From an uncultured Candidatus Nitrosopumilus sp. (GTDB taxonomy: Archaea > Thermoproteota > Nitrososphaeria > Nitrososphaerales > Nitrosopumilaceae): a stretch of DNA of 64,000 bases. Position 1 is the first letter of the stretch. Every line of letters begins with the position of its first letter. The DNA lies in contig OX638319.1 in the NCBI GenBank assembly GCA_951812655.1, positions 496,001 through 560,000 of the forward strand. The letters run 5' to 3'. The notes under the pieces are model-generated. The model was not told the origin of the DNA, did not search any database, and was given only the letters and a program-made list of their open reading frames with translations. Below are positions 24,603-32,350 of the stretch, piece after piece. A program made the position numbers and the translations under genes.

Positions 24603-24704
24603 TTCCTGATTTTCTTTCTAAAATGGGAATAAAAAGATACATTGCATCTCAAAGCTGACCTTGTGAATGATTTTTAGTCAATTAGAGAAAAAGATGGTGG
24701 TTTC

Positions 24705-25256
24705 TCACCGATAGATGTGTTTGAATTCTTGGCCTGGATTGTTTCTCCTTTCTGAATCTGTTACCGATTCTCCTATTTGTAATGGCTTGATATTTTGGAC
24801 AATTTCAGGATTTTTTACTATGGAATTCATGAGTGAAATTACAAATTCATTTTCATCTCCCATTTTTCCAGAAAATACGATTTTGAAGCTTAAATCTGCA
24901 TTGGATTCATTTTCATCGGAAATTCCCCATAAATTGTCACCAATTTTTGAAGCTTTTCCATCAAATAGTATGATTCCTGATTGATACATCTTGTAATTTA
25001 CGTATGCCCATGATATTTGACCGTCAAATGATAGTATTCTCTTCAAATCTTCTTCTAAGATCTCTTCAGGAAGGGCATATTGACGAATTTCCAATTTCCC
25101 ATCAACCACTTTTTCTGTAAGAATTACTTTAAGTTCTCCATCTTCGTCTTGTCTTTTCTCATTTTCTGCAAATGAATAGATTACAGATATTGGTGAAGAC
25201 CCAAGCATCAAGAGAATCATCAATACTCCAATAATTCTGATCTGGGATTTTATCAT
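24705..25256 (-). CDS. Secreted hypothetical protein
   Basis: The protein has 183 residues. A signal peptide (about 1-30, IIGVLMILLMLGSSPISVIYSFA) is followed by a charged segment and a beta-rich domain: LKVILTEKVVDGKLEIRQYA, ISWAYVNYKMYQSGIILFDG, LSFKIVFSGKMG. No family is recognised, and there are no cysteines that would suggest redox or metal roles. Its promoter region is shared with the divergent regulator at 25571. Confidence 0.6.
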   Translation of the reverse strand: MIKSQIRIIGVLMILLMLGSSPISVIYSFAENEKRQDEDGELKVILTEKVVDGKLEIRQYALPEEILEEDLKRILSFDGQISWAYVNYKMYQSGIILFDGKASKIGDNLWGISDENESNADLSFKIVFSGKMGDENEFVISLMNSIVKNPEIVQNIKPLQIGESVTDSERRNNPGQEFKHIYR

Positions 25257-25490
25257 GAAAAAACATTGTCAAAATGATAGATTAGGAACGAATAGAAATC
25301 ATCCTGTTCTTTATATACTGATTTTCATCAAAATTCCCAATTTCTCAAAAAATTGGTAGATTTTTGTCCAAAAATTCTCTTTAAAAATTTTTTAGAAAAA
25401 TTAATTGTTTACAGATTATTTTCCAGGAATGATTTTTCCCACTTTAGTTTCTATTATCTCAAAATCGTTGAAAATTAGGCATTTTTTTAA

Positions 25491-25532
25491 TGAAACGACC
25501 TGTTCCGCTATGCGTTCCGCTATGAAGTTTCA
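25491..25532 (+). promoter_or_regulatory. Tandem repeat operator-like element
   Basis: GTTCCGCTATG occurs twice in tandem (25502-25512 and 25514-25524, 12-bp period), framed by the inverted pair TGAAAC (25491-25496) and GTTTCA (25527-25532). The element lies 39-80 bp upstream of the wHTH regulator and is markedly more GC-rich than its surroundings, as expected for a protein-binding site, possibly autoregulatory. Confidence 0.55.
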
Positions 25533-25570
25533 AAATGTTCCTCATAAACTACATCATTGTATACTAGAAC

Positions 25571-25858
25571 ATGTCAAAACAACAATACAGGTCCGAAATG
25601 GGCATAATGGGTGATATCTTAGACGTAACCGCTGATGGCGGTCGTGGTGGAGTCATTGTATCTGCAATCTCTCGCAAAGCCAACCTATCTCACTATGCAG
25701 TACTAGACAAATGTGAGAAATTGGTAGAAGCTGGCTTAGTCGAATCCGTCAAAAATGACAGAAATAGAGTCTTTTTGATTACTGAAAAAGGAATTTTGTT
25801 CTTTCAGGAATTCAAAAGATTTCAGGGACTTGTGGAAAGCATGAATCTTAGGTATTGA
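25571..25858 (+). CDS. Winged-helix transcriptional regulator
   Basis: The protein has 95 residues from an ATG at 25571. The chain is a single winged helix: MGDILDVTADGG, then VIVSAISRKANLSHYAVLDK as helix-turn-helix, LVEAGLVES and a wing NRVFLITEKGILFFQEF. This matches the archaeal HTH_45-type small regulators. An operator-like tandem repeat lies upstream. The following two genes, a membrane wHTH protein (4-bp gap) and a secreted protein (overlapping), appear to be in the same operon. Confidence 0.8.
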   Translation: MSKQQYRSEMGIMGDILDVTADGGRGGVIVSAISRKANLSHYAVLDKCEKLVEAGLVESVKNDRNRVFLITEKGILFFQEFKRFQGLVESMNLRY

Positions 25859-25862
25859 GTAG

Positions 25863-26915
25863 ATGAATCAAGAAATTGTGTCAATGTATAGAAAAGAGTG
25901 TCTTCGAGATGATGGAATGCTTTTTGTAAGGACTGAGGCAATCTTTGATACAATGATCAAAACACCTCTTTTGGTAGCTAGTTTGATTATTGTAGCAGCT
26001 ATAATGCCTGTTCAGTCTTCATTCAGTTCTCCTAGAGCCCTAGATCTAATTATATATCCTGATGGCTCTACTCATGTTTCTACAGAAATTGATGTAGATC
26101 CACTCGTTGCTGATTTTGAGCTTGATCTATTTGGAAGCACCATTGATAATCTTGTAGTGGTAAATGAAAATGGGTTTTTACTCAACACTGAGATAATAGG
26201 TGATTTTGCCTTGGTTGAAACCTTTGGTTCGTCTATCATTTTTGTAGAATATGATATTCATGACTTAGTCTCTAAACAAGGTAGGATGTGGACATTTTAT
26301 TTAGATGCCCCTTCAGATTTTTCCTTATTCTTACCCAAAAACTCTGCAATTGTTGGAATGACTAATCTTCCGATCAATATGGAAATTATACGTGATCAAA
26401 ACCAACTAACATTATCTTCTGGTGAGGCTGAAATTAATTATCTTTTTGGAACTTCTCATACTATATCAGATCCAGTGATTCCTGATAATCCTGCACCTGA
26501 AATTGATGATTTTGTATTTTTGATTATTGGTGGAATTGCATTGACTGTGATTGTGGTCATAGGAATAATGGTAATGCGAACTAAGCAAAAAACAGCTAAA
26601 TCAGTACTAGGGAAACAAACAATCCAAAAAACTGAAACCGTTGACACTGAAACCGTTGACACTGAAACCGTTGACACTGAAACCATTTTCAAAATTAAAC
26701 CAGATCTTCGTGAAGATGATAAAGAGATAGTGAGGTTTATTTCTAATAATGGGGGAGAAGTTCTTGAAAGTGATTTACGTAAAAAATTTTTACAACCAAG
26801 AACCACCATGTGGCGTGCAGTAAAGCGATTAGAAAGAAATGGTATTATAGAAATTGAAAAGAAAGATTTGCAAAATCTGGTAAAGATACGAAAGGATATT
26901 GAGGAAGAAAAATGA
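25863..26915 (+). CDS. Membrane protein with extracellular domain and cytoplasmic winged helix
   Basis: The frame opens at ATG 25863 (350 residues); an internal ATG at 25953 places a signal peptide (MIKTPLLVASLIIVAAIM) at the very N-terminus and may be the true start. An exported beta-sandwich-like domain (about residues 55-205) is followed by a transmembrane helix (about 222-243), a linker containing VDTET repeats, and a C-terminal winged helix (about 285-345: LRKKFLQPRTTMWRAVKRLE). This is a one-component receptor-regulator architecture. The ligand is unknown. The stop overlaps the next start (ATGA). Confidence 0.75.
   Translation: MNQEIVSMYRKECLRDDGMLFVRTEAIFDTMIKTPLLVASLIIVAAIMPVQSSFSSPRALDLIIYPDGSTHVSTEIDVDPLVADFELDLFGSTIDNLVVVNENGFLLNTEIIGDFALVETFGSSIIFVEYDIHDLVSKQGRMWTFYLDAPSDFSLFLPKNSAIVGMTNLPINMEIIRDQNQLTLSSGEAEINYLFGTSHTISDPVIPDNPAPEIDDFVFLIIGGIALTVIVVIGIMVMRTKQKTAKSVLGKQTIQKTETVDTETVDTETVDTETIFKIKPDLREDDKEIVRFISNNGGEVLESDLRKKFLQPRTTMWRAVKRLERNGIIEIEKKDLQNLVKIRKDIEEEK
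26631..26684 (+). repeat. 15-bp minisatellite within coding sequence
   Basis: ACTGAAACCGTTGAC is repeated three times without mismatch (26631-26645, 26646-26660, 26661-26675) plus a partial fourth copy to 26684. It encodes TETVD repeats in the cytoplasmic linker. The unit is a multiple of three, so copy-number change would alter linker length without frameshift. Confidence 0.9.
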
Positions 26916-27718
26916 AAACATTAGCGTTATTTACAATATTTGTCTTAATTTTTGGAACAGCATCATCATCATTCAGTGATGCATATGCACAAAATGATCC
27001 TACTGTTTTGTTACGAATTGCTACGCAAGCAGATACTGAAATCCTAAACCAATTGGAAAACTCTTACGGTGATTCTGTACCTTCTGATGTACAAGCACTA
27101 TATGAAAAAGGAAATGCTGCAGTAGAATCACTTGAAAGTTCTCTTTCTGATAACGTAGAACAAGCAAAAGAGGATTTTCTTATTGCAATGAAGTCGTTCA
27201 GGCAAATTTCGAATCTCATTTCTGAACCTTCTTCTGAAACAAAATCTATCCCATCTTTTGACAGGGATCTTGAAAGTGAACTTAACCGATTATACAAATA
27301 TTTTCAGAGTCTGAAAACAATATCTCAGAAACATAACACCGGAATTGATTTTTCTGAAATTGAACAGAAATTTGTTCTAGTTCGTGAACAAATTAATTCT
27401 GATATGCATGATGAATCTACTAAAACTCTTCATGAATTAGAATCCCTTATTCACGTAAAGAATCAGAAAATTCGTGAACATTCGTCTAATTCGGCTTCTG
27501 ACAGAATTATCATATTTGCATTAAAACAGCTAGAAAAAATTCAAAAAATGCTTGATGATCCAACGTTAGATACTAGCATGCCTGAGTTTGCAATCGCTAT
27601 TTCTCTAGTTGCAGAGATTGAAACTTTGATTTCAGAAGATAATATTCCTGATGCTAAGGAAAAATTTGGTGAATTGAATAAAATAATGAAAATTATCAAA
27701 AGATCAAATGGCCAATAA
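26912..27718 (+). CDS. Secreted helical protein
   Basis: The protein has 268 residues. A signal peptide (1-25, ending AYAQN) precedes an almost fully helical chain: TEILNQLENSYGDSVP, NAAVESLESSLSDNVEQAKE, LESELNRLYKYFQSLKTIS, LESLIHVKNQKIREHS, FALKQLEKIQKMLDD. No cysteine and no enzyme motif are present. The start codon overlaps the upstream stop by 4 bp, so its translation is coupled to the membrane wHTH protein. It may be an extracellular partner or ligand-binding helper of that protein; this is inferred from coupling only. Confidence 0.65.
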   Translation: MKTLALFTIFVLIFGTASSSFSDAYAQNDPTVLLRIATQADTEILNQLENSYGDSVPSDVQALYEKGNAAVESLESSLSDNVEQAKEDFLIAMKSFRQISNLISEPSSETKSIPSFDRDLESELNRLYKYFQSLKTISQKHNTGIDFSEIEQKFVLVREQINSDMHDESTKTLHELESLIHVKNQKIREHSSNSASDRIIIFALKQLEKIQKMLDDPTLDTSMPEFAIAISLVAEIETLISEDNIPDAKEKFGELNKIMKIIKRSNGQ

Positions 27719-27754
27719 CATAAGCTTCATATACATTTTCTAAGAAATTCGAAC

Positions 27755-27949
27755 ATGGCATCTAAAGCAATTACTGTTGCTGTAGGCATTCCAATGATTA
27801 TTGTTGGTGTCTTAATGGCTTGGCTATGGGCTCCAATGGGGGAAGACTTGCAAAATCAAGTAGAGCTTGTAGGTAGTACTATTGGCATCTTGGGAGTGAT
27901 ATTCTTTATTGCTGGATTGTTTTATTCAAAAGAACCAGTAATGCATTAG
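27755..27949 (+). CDS. Small two-helix membrane protein
   Basis: The protein has 64 residues. Helix 1 (ITVAVGIPMIIVGVLMAWLW) and helix 2 (VGSTIGILGVIFFIAGLFY) are separated by a short polar loop (APMGEDLQNQVE). No family is recognised. It starts 36 bp after the secreted helical protein and could extend that operon, or have its own TATA-like promoter in the ATATACATTT tract at about 27727-27736. Confidence 0.6.
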   Translation: MASKAITVAVGIPMIIVGVLMAWLWAPMGEDLQNQVELVGSTIGILGVIFFIAGLFYSKEPVMH

Positions 27950-27990
27950 AAGCTCACTGAATAAATAATGAAAAATATTACTATTATTAC

Positions 27991-28704
27991 TTGAAAGTTA
28001 GATTATTTGAAATATTTACCTCTATAGAGGGTGAAGGGATTCTCTATGGTACAAAAACTCTCTTTGTGCGATTAGCTGGCTGTCCTTTTACTTGTTTTTA
28101 CTGTGATACAAAAGAATCTCTTCCATTAGACTCTGGTATGGAGTATTCAATTGATGATGCATGTAATCTAATGGATTCCAATCTAAAAAATAATACCTAT
28201 AAAGTAAATTTTACTGGAGGTGATCCACTAATTCAACACGAAGCCGTGGCATTACTTGCAAAGCACATACAATCTAAAAAGATCCTAACATATCTTGAAT
28301 CATCATGTTTTGATATTGATAGATTCAATCATGTTTTACCTTTTATTGATATTGCTAAAATTGAATTCAAAACGAGAGACTCTGATTTTGTTGACCTAAA
28401 ATATTACGATAAATTTATTGATCATACTATGAAATGCCTTGAATCATCTGTACTTGCAAAAAAAACCACCTATATCAAAATTGTAGTTAGTTCAAAAACT
28501 CAACCAGATGAATTTGAAAAGTTGGTGAAGGAGATATTTGTCATTATTTCAAAAGGCAATATCGACGGATTTATTATTCAACCAACGTACGGCATTTCTG
28601 AACCATCGTTGGATCTTTTATTGAACCTATACGATCTCGTCTATCCCTATTATGCTGATGTCAAAGTGGTCCCTCAGTTACACAAACTCATTGGTGCTCC
28701 CTGA
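27991..28704 (+). CDS. queE: 7-carboxy-7-deazaguanine synthase (radical SAM)
   Basis: The protein has 237 residues from a TTG start. N-terminal EIFTSIEGEGILYG, then LAGCPFTCFYC with the C-x3-C-x2-C [4Fe-4S] motif and VNFTGGDPLIQ, are diagnostic for QueE. It converts 6-carboxytetrahydropterin to 7-carboxy-7-deazaguanine on the way to preQ0 and, in archaea, archaeosine in tRNA. folE lies 62 bp downstream and queC on the opposite strand at 29617; the QueD step is not encoded in this window. Confidence 0.9.
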   Translation: MKVRLFEIFTSIEGEGILYGTKTLFVRLAGCPFTCFYCDTKESLPLDSGMEYSIDDACNLMDSNLKNNTYKVNFTGGDPLIQHEAVALLAKHIQSKKILTYLESSCFDIDRFNHVLPFIDIAKIEFKTRDSDFVDLKYYDKFIDHTMKCLESSVLAKKTTYIKIVVSSKTQPDEFEKLVKEIFVIISKGNIDGFIIQPTYGISEPSLDLLLNLYDLVYPYYADVKVVPQLHKLIGAP

Positions 28705-28766
28705 TGCTGACACGGTCAAAAATCTGATTAGGTTCAAATACTAGACGAATTCTGTGAGAATATAAA

Positions 28767-29324
28767 ATGGATGAAGAACGCGTAAAGAAACTCGTTAGAG
28801 AATTAATTATTGAGGTTGGAGAGGATCCTACTCGTGAAGGATTGCGAGAAACACCCGAAAGAATTGCAAATATGTATAAAGAAATCTTTGGGGGATATGA
28901 TTCTGATTCCGAATTATCAGTACAATTTTCAGAAGATTCAGACGTAGTCATTGCTCGTGATATTCAATTCTATTCAATGTGTGAGCATCATATGCTACCA
29001 TTTTTTGGAAAGATCCACATCGCTTATTCTCCAAACGGAAGGGTTTTTGGAATTTCAAAACTTGTTAGACTAGTAGAAAAATTTTCAAAAAGACTTCAAA
29101 TTCAGGAACGATTGACCAAAAACATTGCTGATGAATTGCATTCTCAAGGGGTTAAGGGGGTTGTAGTTTTGGCAGATGCAGAACATCTTTGCATGAAAAT
29201 GCGTGGTGTCAAAAATGATGCAACATTGTCCTCATCTGCATTTAGGGGAATTTATGAAAATAAGGAAGAAAAGGCAGGCATAATGTCATTAATTAGAAAG
29301 TCCTCTTCAAATTTGTCTTTTTAG
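28767..29324 (+). CDS. folE: GTP cyclohydrolase I
   Basis: The protein has 185 residues, the usual length for type IA enzymes. It carries FYSMCEHHMLPFFGKIHIAY (zinc Cys and His), the substrate region VFGISKLVRLVE, and LADAEHLCMKMRGV with the second zinc cysteine. It opens GTP to dihydroneopterin triphosphate. In this context it feeds the preQ0/archaeosine pathway with queE and queC. It should not be confused with the archaeal MptA (type IB), which lacks the CEHH motif. Confidence 0.95.
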   Translation: MDEERVKKLVRELIIEVGEDPTREGLRETPERIANMYKEIFGGYDSDSELSVQFSEDSDVVIARDIQFYSMCEHHMLPFFGKIHIAYSPNGRVFGISKLVRLVEKFSKRLQIQERLTKNIADELHSQGVKGVVVLADAEHLCMKMRGVKNDATLSSSAFRGIYENKEEKAGIMSLIRKSSSNLSF

Positions 29325-29366
29325 AACAATTGAAAAATTAAATAATCGATTTTTTTCAGTATTGTT

Positions 29367-29615
29367 ATGGGAGTGCATCCAAATATTCACATTCCAAAGG
29401 AATCTTTTCCACATTGGATATGGTATGCAATTGAATGCGTTATAGTCATTGCCGTTTCCTTGTTGTTATCTAGAGAAATCACAAATTCCATTGAGGAAAT
29501 TTCTCCAGAAGTTTCAAATTATATCTTCATAGGAATCATGGGAATTGGTTTCCTGATTTGGTATGTGGGGCTTAGACGTGTGATTCTCACGAAGTTTCTT
29601 AGAAACGGATACTAG
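29367..29615 (+). CDS. Small two-helix membrane protein
   Basis: The protein has 82 residues from an ATG at 29367. Helix 1 (WYAIECVIVIAVSLLLSRE) and helix 2 (NYIFIGIMGIGFLIWYVGL) flank a short acidic loop; the C-terminus is basic (RRVILTKFLRNGY), so both ends are likely cytoplasmic. No family is recognised. It lies between folE and queC and is convergent with queC (1 bp between stops). Confidence 0.6.
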   Translation: MGVHPNIHIPKESFPHWIWYAIECVIVIAVSLLLSREITNSIEEISPEVSNYIFIGIMGIGFLIWYVGLRRVILTKFLRNGY

Positions 29616-29616
29616 G

Positions 29617-30294
29617 TCATTTTAGATATTTTGTCTTGTCTTTGATGCCCGCTTTTTCAAAAGCAATTTTTCTGTTGTTACAAGATTCACAAATTCCGCA
29701 GTGATATTTTTTGTTTGAATAACAACTCCAGGTTTTAAAAATAGAATCTCCCATGGTTTTAATTCCTTTTTTTAACAAGTCTTTCTTTGATAGACCCTCA
29801 CGATATGGTGACCAAATTTGAATATTTTTTCGTAATTTTGAATTGATTCCGTCAATTTCACCTTGATTGAATGCAGATTCTAATTTTTTAGCAAAAATTG
29901 GCCTGCAATCAGGATAGTGTTTATCACCCGTATGTGCTCCATATGCAACTAGGGAAGCGTTTAGTGTAAAGGCCCATGCTGATGCTATTGATAAAAATAC
30001 TGCATTTCTAATGGGCACCACAATAGAATATTCGAATTCAGTTGGAATTTCCCTTTTTGCACTTGTCAAAACATTGGAGTCTCCGTACAAATCTTTCATA
30101 AACCCAATATCGATAATTTTGTGTTGTTTTAATCCGAGCTTTTTTGCAAAAGTTTTTGCCGCAGATATCTCCATGTTTCCCTTTTGTCCATATGAGAATG
30201 TAATTCCATACAAATCATATTTTGACTTTAGGTATGAAACAGTACAAACTGAGTCAACACCTCCACTAAAAACAATGACTGCTTTTTTCACCAT
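29617..30294 (-). CDS. queC: 7-cyano-7-deazaguanine (preQ0) synthase
   Basis: The protein has 225 residues. It has the PP-loop ATP-binding motif VIFSGGVDSVCTVSYL near the N-terminus, YGAHTGDKHYPDCRP in the middle, and the C-terminal zinc motif SCYSNKKYHCGICESCNNRK. QueC converts 7-carboxy-7-deazaguanine to preQ0, the base inserted into archaeal tRNA at position 15. It is preceded by thrB on the same strand (17 bp gap) and is next to folE/queE on the other strand. Confidence 0.93.
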   Translation of the reverse strand: MVKKAVIVFSGGVDSVCTVSYLKSKYDLYGITFSYGQKGNMEISAAKTFAKKLGLKQHKIIDIGFMKDLYGDSNVLTSAKREIPTEFEYSIVVPIRNAVFLSIASAWAFTLNASLVAYGAHTGDKHYPDCRPIFAKKLESAFNQGEIDGINSKLRKNIQIWSPYREGLSKKDLLKKGIKTMGDSIFKTWSCYSNKKYHCGICESCNNRKIAFEKAGIKDKTKYLK

Positions 30295-30311
30295 TTCACT
30301 TATGTCCTCTT

Positions 30312-31226
30312 TTACTTTATGGCACCTTTGCTGGGCTTACAAATCACTGTTTGACATTTTGTATTTACATCGGCAAATCCTTTTGACATGGCTCTGCAAA
30401 TTTTTTCCAGATCTGCAGAATTTTTTGAAAACGCAATTACCGAAGGTCCAGCTCCACTTATGGTGACGCCCAATGCTCCTGCTCTAATTGCATTTGCTTT
30501 GACTTTCATAAATCCTGGAATCATATGGTGTCTAGCAGGCTCAACAATTACGTCTTTGATCGAATTCCCTATCAATTCCACGTCTCTGCTCATAAAACCA
30601 GCTACGATAGATGCGGCATTTGACAGATTCAATACACTATCTTCCATTCTGATCTTTTTTGGAATCACTCCTCTTGATACCTTGGTTTTCTTTTTTGGCA
30701 CGTCAATTTTTGGAACAGCAATACACATTCTAAGATCTGTTGGCGGATTAATTCTAATTACCTCCAAAGGTTCTGTTTTTACAATTACAAAACCTCCCAA
30801 TACCGAAGCTGCAACATTATCATAATGAATTGTTCCAGCACTAGCTTTTTCTCCAGAACCTGCATATTCTACTAAGGAATTATTGTCCAACTTTAGTCCA
30901 AACAATTTGTCAAATGCCACTGCAGTTGCCGCAGCAGATGCAGCACTACTGCCCATTCCAAACCCAGCAGGGACTCCTTTCTTTATGCTGATTTCTACTC
31001 CTTTCTTTATTCTGAATTTTTTCTTCATATTTTTTACTACGAGTCCAGCAGTATTGTTTTCTGGATTTGTAGGAATTAGGTCATCTGTAATTATCGTAAT
31101 TCCCTTTTCTGTTTTTGTCAGTGTAATTGTATCATAGAACGCATCTAATGCTAATCCAAAAACATCGAATCCTGGACCTAAATTTGCAGTAGATGATGGT
31201 GCTTTGATTGTGACTTTGGATACCAA
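30312..31226 (-). CDS. thrB: Homoserine kinase
   Basis: The protein has 304 residues from a TTG start. GHMP kinase motifs are complete: IKAPSSTANLGPGFDVFGLA at the N-terminus, KGVPAGFGMGSSAASAAATA as phosphate loop, and the C-terminal ALGVTISGAGPSVIAF. These patterns identify homoserine kinase within the GHMP group. It phosphorylates homoserine for threonine synthesis. Start and upstream GPN-gene stop are 1 bp apart, so the two are co-transcribed and probably coupled. Confidence 0.92.
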   Translation of the reverse strand: MVSKVTIKAPSSTANLGPGFDVFGLALDAFYDTITLTKTEKGITIITDDLIPTNPENNTAGLVVKNMKKKFRIKKGVEISIKKGVPAGFGMGSSAASAAATAVAFDKLFGLKLDNNSLVEYAGSGEKASAGTIHYDNVAASVLGGFVIVKTEPLEVIRINPPTDLRMCIAVPKIDVPKKKTKVSRGVIPKKIRMEDSVLNLSNAASIVAGFMSRDVELIGNSIKDVIVEPARHHMIPGFMKVKANAIRAGALGVTISGAGPSVIAFSKNSADLEKICRAMSKGFADVNTKCQTVICKPSKGAIK

Positions 31227-31227
31227 A

Positions 31228-31986
31228 CTAATCTTCTACCTCTTCGCCTAAATTAAGAATTCTACTCAGGGCACCTTCAAGATCTAGAAAACCTTCACCT
31301 GAAACGTTAGATATTGGAATTAATCCTTGTGCAAACTCTCCCATATCCAAACCTCGTAAAATGTTTGTAGTTAGGGAATATGTATCTCCATCTGTTTCCT
31401 TGCTTACAGCATTTTCTAACGTCTTCAAATCTGCTGACCATTGAAGAATTTCTTGTAGCTTATCTGCAAGTAGATCTGTTTTTGTCAGAACATTGATCGT
31501 AGGAAGATTCAATCGTAATCTAATCGATGTGGCAAGAAGAGCAATTGAAACAAAATTCACTGGTGAGGTAATCAGAGATCCGTCAAAGAGAAATACATTT
31601 GTTTTTTCATCAGATGATATATTGTCCACTATGAAACGTCCACTTGAACGATATGCAAATAACTCAATTTGACCTGGAGTATCGACAATTAGATAATCAG
31701 GATTTACTTGATCCACTTGTTCTTGAATCTCATCAATTTTTGATGCAATCAAATCATTTGCCATTACCATAGCACCGTTTGGACCAAGTTCGTATTGTTG
31801 CATGATTGACACGTAGTCTACATGATCTCTTACATCTACATCACAAGTATATGGCATACTTTCAACTCCTGGATCCAAATTCAAAATTGCTGCAAATGCG
31901 CCATTTTTTGAATAGTAATCCTGAAGTTTTGACGAAAGCAATGATTTACCGGAACCTGCAGTGCCTGAAATAAAAACTGTCTTCAA
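31228..31986 (-). CDS. GPN-loop GTPase
   Basis: The protein has 252 residues from a TTG start. It shows the P-loop VFISGTAGSGKSLL, the family-defining Gly-Pro-Asn in YELGPNGAMVMA, the Walker B-like IVDTPGQIELFAYR, and the guanine-specificity motif LTKTDLLAD. GPN GTPases dimerise; eukaryotic relatives help assemble and import RNA polymerase II. The archaeal role is not settled. It heads a thrB-queC run on the same strand. Confidence 0.9.
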   Translation of the reverse strand: MKTVFISGTAGSGKSLLSSKLQDYYSKNGAFAAILNLDPGVESMPYTCDVDVRDHVDYVSIMQQYELGPNGAMVMANDLIASKIDEIQEQVDQVNPDYLIVDTPGQIELFAYRSSGRFIVDNISSDEKTNVFLFDGSLITSPVNFVSIALLATSIRLRLNLPTINVLTKTDLLADKLQEILQWSADLKTLENAVSKETDGDTYSLTTNILRGLDMGEFAQGLIPISNVSGEGFLDLEGALSRILNLGEEVED

Positions 31987-32350
31987 TCCGTCTAATTTTC
32001 TCTATTTGCTTATATTTCAAACTAGCTTGGTTCATCCATTTAATTTTTAGATTTTTTGATATAATCAAAAATATGTCAATTTGACTTGTTCATTAATTCT
32101 GACGCCATGTTTAATGTTGAGTACAACATGTTTTAATTAAAAACTACCATCAAAAGACAGATCATCAAGGAACTGATAATGTACATTTTCTGTAAGGTAC
32201 TCAGTCATTTTTCAAAGGAATCAAACCTGTTTCCAAAATCTTCATAAATCCTATTATGGCTGTGATTTTGTGCCTGATTCCAACTGTCAATTTTCTGATG
32301 ATTGAGAATTTTCTCAACTTTCATATTTGATTCCATTAAGATATCATCAA
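31987..32350. other. Gene-free stretch between divergent genes
   Basis: About 360 bp with only very short frames. GTTG-agta-CAAC near 32117-32128 and the perfect palindrome TTGAGAA-tt-TTCTCAA at 32302-32317 are the only distinct elements. It must contain the promoters of the GPN GTPase and the flippase-like gene. Confidence 0.6.
32302..32317. promoter_or_regulatory. Palindrome upstream of the flippase-like gene
   Basis: TTGAGAA-tt-TTCTCAA, 7-bp arms and 2-bp centre, lies 34 bp before the preferred ATG at 32351. A dimeric regulator site is plausible. Confidence 0.4.

Noticed and set aside
31987-32326. Short frames of 22-24 codons upstream of the flippase-like gene
   Set aside because: No conserved-looking sequence or start signal, and both end quickly; chance frames are sufficient.
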